A DNA stretch of 64,000 nucleotides, from contig JAENRP010000001.1 in assembly GCA_024741835.1 (NCBI GenBank), forward strand, positions 496,001 to 560,000, written 5' to 3'. The notes beneath the pieces were generated by a model, which was not told the origin of the DNA, made no database searches, and saw nothing but the letters and a program-made list of their open reading frames with translations. The position numbers and the translations under genes were made by a program. Positions 32,738-43,895 of this stretch are shown piece by piece; positions within the stretch are counted from its first letter, which is position 1, and each line of letters begins with the position of its first letter. Source of the DNA: Diplocarpon mali (Eukaryota; Ascomycota; Leotiomycetes; Helotiales; Drepanopezizaceae).

Positions 32738-34096
32738 TCAGGGCCACATACAGCCACTCGATTCCACATAGCTTCTTCTAACGCCATAAAGCTTACTAAA
32801 TGAATCTTGATAGACCCCAGATTCCAGCAGCATCTTTCTCACCCCGTCATCCCCCATCTCATGCCTCTTCATCATCACATTCCACGAAAAGCTCGAGTGT
32901 CCCACCCCTGCAAACTCCTGTCCTTTTAACAACACCAGATAGTCCACCAGCGCTCGCTGATCCCACTTGAGTCGGTCCAGCTCGTCCTTCCATTTTCCCT
33001 CCAACAGATCCTCTTTGTGTGTCACAGCAACGTTGCTTTTACTGGCTTCGGCGGCGAATTTCTTCACTTCCGGCAGGTTGCCAGATGCGACGTACATGAT
33101 GGGTATCTTTGCAGTGGTCGCCTGTTCAATGTATGCTGCAGCTTGGGCAGAATAGTGACTGTAAGTCACGTCTACCACATGGCGCTTCTCTGAGACGAAC
33201 GGGTCCTCGGTCCCAAGATGCACCCCTATGAAAGAGGGGCTTATGATGGGCTCCGAAAGATCAAACGATTGCAGCTCGTGCCACTGCCCAAGGTTCTTGA
33301 GGATTGTGGTTGCCAAACGCCGGATATCTGGACGGAATTTCAGAATGTGACCGAACGTGTGGGCGACTTGGCGCCCGTCGGAGTGCGTTGGGTAGTGAAG
33401 AAACGATTGTTCGAGATCGATGATGACTGGCTCGGCAGCTGGGGTTTTGGCCATCCACTTGTCAATCCAGACACTGAGCTTATCAGACCATTTATCCGGA
33501 CGTTCAATTCCACTCGCAGGAATGTTCTCAAAAAGACTTTCGGGCAGGAGTCCTCGTCGGCGATCGCTGCTCGTCTGCTCCATATGCCGGATGAGCACCA
33601 ACTCTGGACACGACTTCCTGAGAGACTCGACGAAATGGTTCTTGTCGAACATATAATCCATCTCTCTTCTCCCCGGCCCGTGTCTCCTCTGCACTTTCAC
33701 CTCCTGTTCCTCGTCCTCCAAAGGCCCCGGCTCCATGTCGTCCACATCCCGCAGCGCAATACTCGGCAACACCAACGCCCCGCCAGCACCGATCGCGTAC
33801 CTCACACAGTTCAGTATCGAGTTCCTGACATGTCCAATTCCGCCGTGGTTGTTGTCGCACGTAAATACCAAACTCGAGTTCCAGTCTGTAGTCGAGCAGA
33901 TCTCTCTCAGCTCCCAGGAGTCGAGAAGAGGGGTGTTGAAAGCGTCGTTCTCGAGCGTGGACTGAGGCTTGCCGATCGCCCATTGGACTTGTTGGGGAAG
34001 CTCACGGTCACCAGTAGTCGACCATAGCAAGAAGGTGAGAATACCGGCACCTCCCAGGATCATATATCTGCGATTCACGACGCCTCCGAGCTGCAT
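32738..34096 (-). CDS. O-fucosyltransferase-like membrane protein
   Basis: A single exon encodes 452 aa from an ATG. Residues 11-26 form an N-terminal membrane anchor. The segment NHGGIGHVRNSILNCVRYA (84-102), followed by ALVLPS, matches the first GDP-fucose-binding motif of the O-FucT fold (GG.GN.R.......A..L...LVLP). Later parts fit the second half of that fold: the FIGVHLGTEDPF segment, in the place of the HLR-type motif, and IPIMYVASGNLPEVKKF, then a terminal ALVDYLVLLKGQEFAGVGHSSFSWN, the usual 'cell surface/not visible to others' motif region of such enzymes. I infer a secretory-pathway glycosyltransferase probably using GDP-fucose. Fungal members of this family are largely uncharacterised and the substrate is unknown. 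Confidence 0.72.
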   Translation of the reverse strand: MQLGGVVNRRYMILGGAGILTFLLWSTTGDRELPQQVQWAIGKPQSTLENDAFNTPLLDSWELREICSTTDWNSSLVFTCDNNHGGIGHVRNSILNCVRYAIGAGGALVLPSIALRDVDDMEPGPLEDEEQEVKVQRRHGPGRREMDYMFDKNHFVESLRKSCPELVLIRHMEQTSSDRRRGLLPESLFENIPASGIERPDKWSDKLSVWIDKWMAKTPAAEPVIIDLEQSFLHYPTHSDGRQVAHTFGHILKFRPDIRRLATTILKNLGQWHELQSFDLSEPIISPSFIGVHLGTEDPFVSEKRHVVDVTYSHYSAQAAAYIEQATTAKIPIMYVASGNLPEVKKFAAEASKSNVAVTHKEDLLEGKWKDELDRLKWDQRALVDYLVLLKGQEFAGVGHSSFSWNVMMKRHEMGDDGVRKMLLESGVYQDSFSKLYGVRRSYVESSGCMWP

Positions 34097-36858
34097 TTTG
34101 GAGAATTAATGGAGGATTCAGGAGGACGACTGGAATCTGGCATGAGAAAATGCATTTTAAATTTCTCTTGTGGCACAATGTCTCTGTTGAGTCTGCTGAG
34201 GCGATGGTTGCCGCGGTCTTGTTTGATAGTTCAAATGTTGACGTTTGATGTTGGCCCTCTGGTCCGTTCGCGAAGAAATAGCAGGGGTCGCCTCCTGAAG
34301 CGAATCTTGTGTTTACAACGCTATAATCCGCTTCCCAAAACCTGGGCCGAGATCAGGGTAGATCCCGAACAACGGGTAAGACAATGCTTTATATATTATC
34401 TTAAATTCATTCCTCTAAGTTGTAAAGTCTCTAGTACTAGGTAAATTGCAGACATGTGGCGTATATTGTTTCATAATGAAGCTTGAAACCAACGGCCCTC
34501 GAACGCATGGCTTTCCTCTAGTCCCCTTACATTTTCCAATTCAGCTGCTTCTAGATCTGTCAAAAAGAGGCTACAACTCCTGATGCTGTTCAACTATATT
34601 TTCTACTTGCTACTTTTGCTATTGGCTACTCGGGGCGAAGACGACGTGCGCCCTACACGGTGGCAACGCCAGTTTACCAAAGATACTTCGTGACAGGCCA
34701 AATAAACAGCACAAGGAAGAAAATTGTGCCTGGTATACGCAATGCCAAAAACTCTTGAAAGTATGCTGATGCAGTATTTGTTTGGCCAGAGCCGAAGAAG
34801 TAAACTGATTGTACAAGTTCAGTCAGTGCACTAAGTGTACGAAACTATGCCATGCAAATCATGGGCTTGGCAGCAGCCACTTCATAACAGAAAAGCCCCT
34901 GGCGCAGCTGCTCGGAAGCCCTCAGCCTCGTGCTCTTTGTCTTCCAATTTGTCCAGAGATAGTGACAGTTCAAAGCTTACTTCCCGCGCTCTTTGAGCGC
35001 CCACTAGACTCAGCATTGGGAATTGAGTTGAATGGAGTTGATTAGTGGCTACTACTCAACTGATCCGATGATTTTTATTACAGCTCAACTCAGCTTCAGC
35101 AGTGATACCAGCGTACTCGAATAATACCTGAGTAGAGTTGAGTTGTAGCTAATCAAACTTTGAAAGGTCTTTTTATCCAAATGATTTAGTAAAGAGTTTG
35201 TTGATCAGTAATCGTATTCCTACTTCATATCATAAATCACAGATTGTGAATCGTATTATACCATATATAATAAAATTACTTATAGGTAGATGTAGAGGGT
35301 GGATTTGGGCCCAAGGTATATATTCTATGATCCACATCATCAGGAAACTCAAGCTAAGCATCTAAAGAATCACTATTTCTACACGTACTCTAATACTATT
35401 CAGATATCGATAGAGTTCAATTACGAATAAGTAGAGCTCTGTCTAAATTGGTGGACGACACATTCAGGTAAATTCTCTCGATACATAACGAAATAGTAGC
35501 AAGGACGTAATCCAAGTCAGATACTCTGATATTTCTCCAGTATTTATTCAACTCAACTCCATTTAAGACAAAAACTTATTACTCAACTCTACAACCGCTA
35601 GTAGTGGGGGTGCAGGTTGCCGAATTGACCGGTTTACATGGGTACGTCCATTTGCCGCTTATTATCGAAATCGTTCTCACTGGTGCTGTCCGTAGCGTTC
35701 GGGTTTCCGGTACTGGGTAACGTAGTGGTTTGGATGTTAGGATGGCGCCAAGATATAGGTCATGAGGGAGCGCAATTGAGGATTAGCGGCTCTGGGTTTC
35801 TCGATAACTTGAATTTAGTCAACTCCACGGGATGAAGCATTTGGATTAGCTTCGCTGGTCGGAATGAAGGTCTCATTGGAATCATCCATTATCACATTCG
35901 TAGTGAACTAATCACAAAATATGTCAGAGCTCTCAACAAGAAATTGGGACGATCAAGTCCACCTCTTAGGCGTACCCCGAGTCTCAGAGCGAGCCATGAT
36001 GCCAATTAAGGCTTGTTTCGGGTTTGAATAGGTGACGAGGAAGTGCAGCGACAACCTGGAGTCATTCGGAAGAAAAGTGACACTGTGACACGCACCAGAG
36101 GCCTTAGAACAACAGAGGCCATGCTGTTGTGTTGTGTTTATTTTGAAAGACGAGGTATCGATCGCTCGTGGGTTTAAGTGGTCTGTCATTTTGAAACCAC
36201 GCGGACTCGACCTCGGATGGGACACTCGTTACACCTTTATTTTCGGTTACCCGATTAAACTTCTTGTCCAAGCAGACCGGGCAAAATAGAAATCTGGCGG
36301 CTGTAATACAGAAAGTGTCAAGGAATATACAATGTGTATCTTGGAATATGATCTTTCATCGACGCCCAATTGACTGTTAGGAAAGCATGGTTGGACATAG
36401 TATAACTCAGGAACTTCGTTTAAAGATAGAGCGGAACACTGATCAAGCAGATACGGAACAGATATGCCCTTCATGAGCATGAAAACACAGAAAGCTCGAG
36501 GTGAATGAAAACAGACCAAACTGTATCTCCGGTGACTTGATAAAAGAAAGATCTCGAAAGAAGCAGCCTAATCGAGGCAGAATTCTTTTGAAACCCGTTG
36601 TTCCCGACAGCATCCAGCGTCATGACAATAGTGTTTTTGCTTATTGTGGGACATTCAGAGAGTTGACTGTGTCGTCCATGAAACCCTTTCCTTACTTTAA
36701 AGTGGTGGTTGCATTAGCGTTATTTAGCGTGTTCTGACGCGAGAAGCCGACGCGACCGCGATTCTTGATTATCTTCTTCCAGTTGTAGACAATTGTCACT
36801 TTTTTCCTCGCCTCAACCAGCTCACCATCGGGGGCAAAAAATCACAAACACCCTCAGA
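34097..36858. other. Intergenic 2.8 kb with inverted AACTCAACT repeats
   Basis: No convincing gene was found; short frames (34109-34444, 35638-35835, 35953-36225, 36247-36519) have no recognisable domains. Between about 35025 and 35600 the words GAGTTGA/TCAACTC recur in both orientations at the two ends of an AT-richer ~570-bp stretch, suggesting a decayed inverted-repeat element. The last ~150 bp are the MCM4 promoter and leader. Confidence 0.45.
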
Positions 36859-39800
36859 ATGTCGTCGCCTTCTCATCGTCGCCAGCGCAGTTCGCAAAAT
36901 ACGCCGCGCAGAACATCGGCCAGGAACTCCACTCCTGCTGTCCCAAGCAGCCCTCCTGATGCGGCCGCAGCACAATTACATTCGGAAGCTGCATCCTCGC
37001 AGGAGGGCAATGGAACTTTTCGAAGAGGTGCTCCTTCGTCTCCCTCTCCTATGAATCACCGCTCTTCAGCAGATATCGCCCGGATGAACCACGAACGAGA
37101 TGTTTCCTCACCCCTGAGGCAGATGACCAACACCCAAACAACTGAGGAAGATGGCGAGAGAACACCCAGAGCGAGGAATAGTGGCCTTGCTGGAGGCAAG
37201 TTCAGGACACCAGAGGATACTTGTGACATTGAAGCTGACAATAATCCGAGATTCGTCTCCAATCCGATATGCGCCAAGTTCCAGCCCTAGCGGCACAGGA
37301 TTTAACGCCCGCCAACAATCCATACTTTCAGATATCCGCAGTGACAGCAGTGGCCTGTTCGTCAGAAATCGCTCTGCTCGACCTGGATCGTCGGTCAACA
37401 TCTCTCGACGTGGTGACATTGGCTCGGATAACATTAACACCCCTCGCTCCAGACGCCGCATCTTTATGGATGAGAGTGGAAGAGTTCTTAGAGATATTCC
37501 TGCAGATGGATCCGAAGCCCCAAGTTTCTCAAATATTGATCCTACGACATCTGATGCGCAAGCGATGGGGGGTAGCTCTACGCTGTGTATCTGGGGAACC
37601 AATGTTTCGATCAATGATACCCTCAGTGTATTCAAGGAATTTCTCCGGAACTTTACGAAAAAGTATCGCATGTGGAGTGATGGACTGTCCGAAGACGAGA
37701 CAAGAGAAGACCCTGACGCGGAAACCAAGGAGTATGTCCAGATGATGCAAAACATGTTAAATCTCGGCGTCACTAGCCTGAATCTTGATTTCCGTAATCT
37801 CAAGGCGTATCCGCCAACCAAGAAGCTCTGGCAACAAGCTCAGGATTACCCTCAAGATATAGTCACCCTCATGGATCAGGGTATCAAGGATGTCATGTAT
37901 GAGCTCGCAGAGACGGGAATGGCCAAGAGCAGACAGTCACAAAGCTCTCAAGGACAGGCTTCTCAGCGTAGCAGGACCTTGAGCTCTGAACCTCCTGTGC
38001 CTAGTTCCGATTGCGACGAGCCAGATCCACAGACGCCGCGTGCAGACCAAGATCCGAACGAGATCGACCTATGCCAGGAGGTGCAGAAGCGATCTTACAG
38101 AGTCCGACCATTTGGTCTCGATGAGACTATCAACATGAGAGAGCTCAACCCGTCTGGTTAGAAAACCTCCCAAATCCATTCAGCAGGGTGTTCGCTGACT
38201 ACTGTTAGATGTCGATAAGATTATTGCCATCAAAGGACTTGTCATTCGAACCACTCCTATCATCCCAGATATGAAAGATGCCTTCTTCCGATGCCAGGTC
38301 TGCAACCATACAGTCAAGGTTGATATTGACCGTGGCAAGATCGCGGAGCCAACAAAGTGCCCTCGACCAATCTGCGATTCTCCAAACTCCATGCAGATCG
38401 TCCACAATCGTTCTGGGTTCATGGACAAACAAGTCATCAAGCTCCAAGAGACTCCCGACTCGGTACCAGCTGGTCAGACGCCCCACTCGGTCTCTATGTG
38501 TGCTTACGATGAGCTGGTTGATCTTTGCAAGGCTGGTGATCGTGTCGAGATAACCGGCATCTTCAAAGCAAGCCCAGTCCGAGTCAATCCCAGACAACGA
38601 ACACTCAAGAGCACCTACAAGACCTATATTGATGTTCTCCATATTCAAAAAGTCGACAAGAAGCGTATGGGTATCGACGTATCGACCATTGACCAGGATA
38701 TCTCCGAGCAGGTTGCTGGCAATATTGAAGAGACCCGAAAGGTCAGTGAAGAGGAGGAGGAGAAGATCAAAGCTACTTCGGCGAGACCTGATATCTACGA
38801 GCTCTTGTCTAGGTCTTTGGCACCTAGCATTTATGAGATGGACGACGTCAAGAAAGGGATCCTGCTTCAACTTTTCGGAGGCACCAACAAGTCTTTCGAG
38901 AAGGGCGGTAGTCCAAAGTATAGAGGAGACATAAATGTCCTTTTGTGCGGTGATCCTTCCACTGCCAAGTCACAGATCCTCCAATATGTCCACAAGATCG
39001 CTCCTCGGGGTGTCTACACGAGTGGTAAGGGTTCTTCGGCAGTTGGATTGACTGCATACGTGACCCGAGATCCGGAAACTCGTCAGCTGGTACTCGAATC
39101 TGGTGCCCTGGTTCTGTCCGATGGAGGTGTCTGCTGTATCGATGAGTTTGACAAGATGTCCGACGCTACTCGATCAGTCCTTCACGAAGTCATGGAACAG
39201 CAAACCGTATCGATCGCCAAGGCGGGTATCATTACGACACTAAATGCCAGAACGAGTATTCTCGCCTCCGCCAATCCAATTGGTAGTAAATACAACCCTA
39301 ACCTGCCAGTCCCCCAGAATATTGATCTTCCACCAACCTTGCTCTCTCGTTTTGATCTCGTCTTCCTGATCATGGATCGCATAGATGAGACTGCGGATCG
39401 GAGATTAGCCAGGCATTTATTGAGCATGTACCTGGACGACAAGCCACAGAGTGCGTCAAGCGGCATGGAAATATTGGTAACCCCTCTTCATCATCGCTCA
39501 AATACAGAAGCTAATAAGACATAGCCGATTGAGTTCTTGACCTCTTATATCTCTTATGCCCGCACCATGTGCCAGCCACGCATCAGCTCCGAAGCCTCCG
39601 AGGAGTTAGTCAACGCCTACGTCGAGATGCGCAAACTTGGGGAGGACGTCCGAGCTGCTGAGCGCCGTATCACAGCCACGACGCGTCAACTCGAGTCTAT
39701 GATCCGTCTAGCAGAAGCTCACGCCAAAATGCGACTCTCTGAAATCGTCACTCGCGATGACGTCAGAGAAGCTGTACGTCTGATCAAGAGCGCTCTCAAA

Positions 39801-40109
39801 CAAGCGGCCACAGATGCCCGAACTGGCCTCATCGATATGAGTCTTCTCACAGAGGGGACCAGCGCCAGCGAGCGGAGAAGGAAAGCAGACCTCAAGACTG
39901 CCGTTCTAGCATTGCTGGATGAGATGACTAGACAAGGTCAGGCTGCGCGGTACAGCGAAGTCGCGAAGCGCATTGGCGAGCAAAGCAGCGTACAGATCGA
40001 CACTGCTGAGTTTGCGGAGACGATCAGAGCGTTGGAACAGGAGGGCAACGTTATGGTAGTTGGGGAGGGAGCGAGAAAGGTTATCAGACGTGTTACTGGC
40101 GTTGCATAG
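36859..40109 (+). CDS. MCM4: DNA replication licensing factor MCM4
   Basis: Four exons (36859-37195, 37251-38156, 38209-39476, 39525-40109) encode 1031 aa. Mcm4 is one of six subunits of the MCM2-7 ring, the replicative helicase motor in the nucleus. The N-terminal ~200 residues are Ser/Pro-rich and disordered, the region targeted by DDK and CDK kinases. Then come the MCM N-terminal domain, a zinc finger (C443, C446, C465, C470), Walker A GDPSTAKS (662-669), Walker [10 protein letters not shown] (D726), and the arginine finger SRFDL (R795). A C-terminal winged-helix part follows. Intron 1 uses a GC-AG pair (GCAAGT donor), and only this join rebuilds the family-like [17 protein letters not shown]. 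Introns 2 and 3 are 52 and 48 bp. It is convergent with the PNGase A-like gene. Confidence 0.95.
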
Positions 40110-40624
40110 GTGAATCGGGGTTTTTATGATTGGAAGGAATGAAGGTGGCGTTTTGCAGGCTGTCACATTGGTTTTGGTATTTGAATTGAGTTGAGTGGGA
40201 CATCTTGAATGAAGCAGGACGATGGGAATGGTTGGTGATGATGATAGATGACAATTGGCATAATGGTATACGCAATGATATGTGTTCTTCGGTTTCAAGG
40301 GGAAGGTCAGTGTAATTGTGCGTGGCTAGCGATACTGACCAAGACTCGACAGATGCAAGATCTCGACTATCGAGCGCACACAACATTATCGTCCTTGCAA
40401 CCTGTGCATCACACGAAACGAAATATTCATTTCATTCGGCCGATCCTCGATTGCGTTACTTTGCGATTTTTTCAAGCGAGCCGATACGTCAACGCCGTCC
40501 CTAATCAGCCTCTCTGTAAGCGAGCTCCGGAGTCAATATAGTCTACATTTTACATTTTAGAGAATGTGACATCCCCCGAAACCCACTTGACACCAAACAA
40601 CAATACCACTATTACAATCAATTT
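40110..40624. other. Convergent intergenic region
   Basis: This is the shared 3' space of two convergent genes. No coding or RNA feature was recognised. Confidence 0.5.
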
Positions 40625-43051
40625 CTATTCCTTTCTCATTCCTATCCGCCCCAAAAACCTACTTACGCCTGCAATCCCCTGGTCCACATCCACAGCAGTC
40701 GCAGGCCCGTCAATCACAACATTAAGCCCCGCCATAACACCCTTCTTATTAAGTCTCTCCACATCCTCCCTCACCGTCCCATTGACGACGCTGACTTTCC
40801 TGAACCACAGCTCCTCATCGGGTTGCATCCCGATAACCCCCTGCCCACTACGGCCGCCCATGCGCATCTCGCTCCTCAGCGCACCGAAGGCCATCGCGGC
40901 AATGCCGGCACTGCCGCGGTTCAGCACGAGCGTCGCGTTCCCGCGCTGACTCTCCGCCATCGTCGTCCCCTTGAGCGTCTTCACGAGCGTGGCGCTTTCG
41001 GGGAGGGAGGCGAAGGGCTGCAGGCCCGAGGGCGCAACGCCCTGGCCGTCGATCTCGACGATGCGCGAGCGGCTCAGCTGCGCGGAGAAGGTGGTCGTGC
41101 CGTTGGGCAGCGTGGAGCCGGTGGAGTTGACGGTCAGGGGGTACTGGTACGTGTTGGTGTAGGGGGCCTCGACGCCGCGCAGGAAACTGTCCATCCCTGT
41201 CGTGGTGTGGGCGTTATGTTGAACCTGTCCTTGTTGCGTGAGGGAGTTGTTCGTGATTTGACCCAAGGTCTGCGTCCACACCATGTTGCGGCCGTTCGGG
41301 TACTGTGCTGTTCTGATGTTGGACGTGATAGTGAGTGTGCGGTGTACGGAGGTGCTGTAGATCAATGTGTCGTTTCCACCAGTGGCGTCCTGAGTTACGG
41401 ATTGCGAGACGGATATGGCGGGAGGAGGGGCTTCGATCTTGGGCGCGCTGCCGGAGGTTGCTGAGGAGTTGGAGGAGTCGGTCCAGATGAAGAGTTTGCC
41501 AGAAACGACCCAGTTGCTTCCCACGCCCTGACTGAGGACAGCTGTCATTCCAGCATCGTCGGAAAGACCAACCACTCGCATATCGAAGGTGTGCGCCTTG
41601 CCGTCACACAACACCCCTAGCCAAGGACTGACATCCACTTCCCCATCTGCCAAGTCAAATGCTTGGGTCCCGACCATGGGGCTCCAGAAAGCTGGAACGA
41701 TTCCGCCGGTGAAAATCACAGGGTATGGCCAGACTACACCAGCCATCTGTCCGTCAATCATGAGTTGCACTTCGCGGAATGTGCTGTTGCCAAAAAGAAG
41801 TCCAGCAGACGAGTTGTACGTGGCCACCGCCGAGGAGAGTGTGTTCTGCCACCAGAACTCTTCGTCACCTTGCCCAGTAGCGGCGATAGTTACAATCGCC
41901 CTGATTGCATTCCGTGGAATTGATCCAGCCGGCACGACCGCCGAGGCATTGGCAGAAGACACAGTAAACGCACTCGGTTGCGAGGCATTGACTCCTTTTG
42001 CAGCCGAGAGGGGCAAGATGACATTTGCAGCATTGACAGCTTGTTGAGCATTAAAAAACGTAGCCGTCAGAGTCGTCACATACGTCCCCGTCAAGTTCGC
42101 CGTTGTTTGGTTGGGAAGGTCGAACAGGACTTTCTGCGGCGTCTTCCACATCGCCATCAGATGTGACATGTCTTTCATGTACGTCCATGAGATCCCGGCC
42201 TGCCTTGGCTCGGCGGTCGACGTGCGGAAGACTTCTGTGTCGCCGAGATACATAATAGCGAGACGGTCAAACTGGGTGCCTTTGCTGTGGACAGTCAAGT
42301 TCATCATAACTGTGTTGCTATCGCTCATGCACGCCGGCGGCGTAAAATTCCCCACAAATGGCTTGCCAAAAGAGTCTCTGAACTCGAATTGCATCAGTGT
42401 GACTTGACACAGAGCGCCATTGCTTCCGGTCGTTGATCCCACATCTGCTGTCATATATCCAAGTCCGTCGTCTAGAAGGACTCGCCTAGCACCCATGATT
42501 GGCGGGTCGAGTTGGAAGACTTGGAGCACCGACGCAGGCGTCGGCATTCCCGTAAATGTAGATGTTTTCGTCAAGATCGGAGTTGAGGTCGATATCGTAG
42601 ATGTTGATGTTGACGTGAACATCGACATGGACGCAGGGAGTTCTTCAGGAATCGGCGACGGCGAAGCGGACGAAAAAGGGGAGCTATGGTCCTGGCGAGG
42701 CTTGATCCCAGGAATCTGGCGCGCATGATGAGGATCCAATATCGCCTCTTCGACGGATTCCGCATTCCCTTGTATCTGGTGTGGAGAGAAATATAGTACC
42801 CAGCCAAGCAGCGCCAGACAAATACCCATTATCGCCGTTCCCTTCAAAAGGGCCATGTTATCTGTTAGCTCGTCGGCTCCTTCATTATTTTCAAACAACT
42901 CCTTGCCCCATCGTTCAATTTTCTGAGCAAGTGACCATTTTTCGTCCCATCTCTCTGTATCCTCAGCTAAAGACCCATCTCCGACTGATCTTCCATGATC
43001 TACTCCTAGACTTCGCGGCTCGTCCTTGTGCGAATCCAAAGATCTTCCCAT
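40625..43051 (-). CDS. Peptide N-glycosidase A-like protein (PNGase A domain)
   Basis: A single exon encodes 808 aa from an ATG. An acidic, charged ~65-residue cytosolic head precedes one membrane segment (about 68-88, ALLKGTAIMGICLALLGWVLYF), then a Pro/Ser/Thr-rich stalk, so it is a type II membrane protein. The luminal part begins LQVFQLDPPI and shows the PNGase A family features CQVTLMQFEF, FDRLAIMYLGDTEVFRTSTAEP, GISWTYMKDMSHL and FDLPNQT. Plant PNGase A cleaves N-glycans from glycopeptide Asn residues. Most fungal members have not been assayed, so activity is inferred only from family. The C-terminal ~250 residues are Asn/Ser/Thr-rich with several N-glycosylation sequons. Its cytosolic head is unusual in length compared with secreted plant forms. 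Confidence 0.85.
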   Translation of the reverse strand: MGRSLDSHKDEPRSLGVDHGRSVGDGSLAEDTERWDEKWSLAQKIERWGKELFENNEGADELTDNMALLKGTAIMGICLALLGWVLYFSPHQIQGNAESVEEAILDPHHARQIPGIKPRQDHSSPFSSASPSPIPEELPASMSMFTSTSTSTISTSTPILTKTSTFTGMPTPASVLQVFQLDPPIMGARRVLLDDGLGYMTADVGSTTGSNGALCQVTLMQFEFRDSFGKPFVGNFTPPACMSDSNTVMMNLTVHSKGTQFDRLAIMYLGDTEVFRTSTAEPRQAGISWTYMKDMSHLMAMWKTPQKVLFDLPNQTTANLTGTYVTTLTATFFNAQQAVNAANVILPLSAAKGVNASQPSAFTVSSANASAVVPAGSIPRNAIRAIVTIAATGQGDEEFWWQNTLSSAVATYNSSAGLLFGNSTFREVQLMIDGQMAGVVWPYPVIFTGGIVPAFWSPMVGTQAFDLADGEVDVSPWLGVLCDGKAHTFDMRVVGLSDDAGMTAVLSQGVGSNWVVSGKLFIWTDSSNSSATSGSAPKIEAPPPAISVSQSVTQDATGGNDTLIYSTSVHRTLTITSNIRTAQYPNGRNMVWTQTLGQITNNSLTQQGQVQHNAHTTTGMDSFLRGVEAPYTNTYQYPLTVNSTGSTLPNGTTTFSAQLSRSRIVEIDGQGVAPSGLQPFASLPESATLVKTLKGTTMAESQRGNATLVLNRGSAGIAAMAFGALRSEMRMGGRSGQGVIGMQPDEELWFRKVSVVNGTVREDVERLNKKGVMAGLNVVIDGPATAVDVDQGIAGVSRFLGRIGMRKE

Positions 43052-43895
43052 GACAGCGATGAAAAGCTGGGATCGATAATGTCATTTTTACCCTCCTGGG
43101 AAAGCATCGAGAGAAGAGACAAGCTTATAGTAAGAATCTGCGCATTGTATCCTGTTTTAGGCGATAGGGTCATAGCTTGAGACGGCCTTAGTAACATCAG
43201 AGTAGCAGATCTCCTGCCCATAGCTCCGCGCAAGGTTCTCTCGAGTCTCGACAATCCCGTCCGAGAGTAATTTGACTTTTCTCGCCTAGGCCGTGACTTG
43301 CTTCAACATCTGATGCCAGTGCTTATTGCTAGACTTGAGCATACCATTCGAAACTGAGGAATAATAGTAGAGACAAACTTTTTTAAACCGTCAAAAGAGG
43401 AAAGAAAATACCGGATAAAANNNNNNNNNNNNNNNNNNNNNNNNNNNNNNNNNNNNNNNNNNNNNNNNNNNNNNNNNNNNNNNNNNNNNNNNNNNNNNNN
43501 NNNNNNNNNNAATTTTCGCGGTGCTCAGTTTGATGTAACGACGTCCGGTACACAGACTGAAATCGATACAGGCCAGAGTAACATAAGAAATTACTGCAGT
43601 TGGCTGTAACGTTCTGCTACAATCAATCAAAATCGAAAATGGCAAGACCAAAGAAAGACATGAGACAAATAATCAGTGTTCGGTTTGTGGATTATAGGAT
43701 ATATATTCCTGCTCTTCAAACGGCAATCTGTACGTTTGTACATTCGAGTTCAGTCGGAATCTGTACCTCCTACTCCCGTTAGAAGCCAATGCAAGCCAAG
43801 CTAAGCCATGCTGCCAAAATGTACAAACCGTGACAATTATTTACCCCCTCGACTCAACCAGCCGATGATACGAACCAGCTATACTCGCATTGAAT
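43052..43895. other. Intergenic with assembly gap
   Basis: No gene was recognised on either side of the gap. The frame crossing the Ns (43391-43651) is an artefact of translating undetermined bases. Confidence 0.5.
43421..43510. other. Assembly gap (90 N)
   Basis: Ninety undetermined bases lie in non-coding DNA between the PNGase A-like gene and VTC4. Confidence 0.99.

Noticed and set aside
33218..34027. Plus-strand frame of 269 codons
   Set aside because: It is antisense to the O-fucosyltransferase-like gene, whose protein has a membrane anchor and the GG.G..RN motif.
37108..37821. Minus-strand frame of 237 codons
   Set aside because: It is antisense to the MCM4 N-terminal exons.
43391..43651. 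Minus-strand frame crossing the N gap
   Set aside because: Thirty of its residues are undetermined; the frame exists only because Ns were translated.
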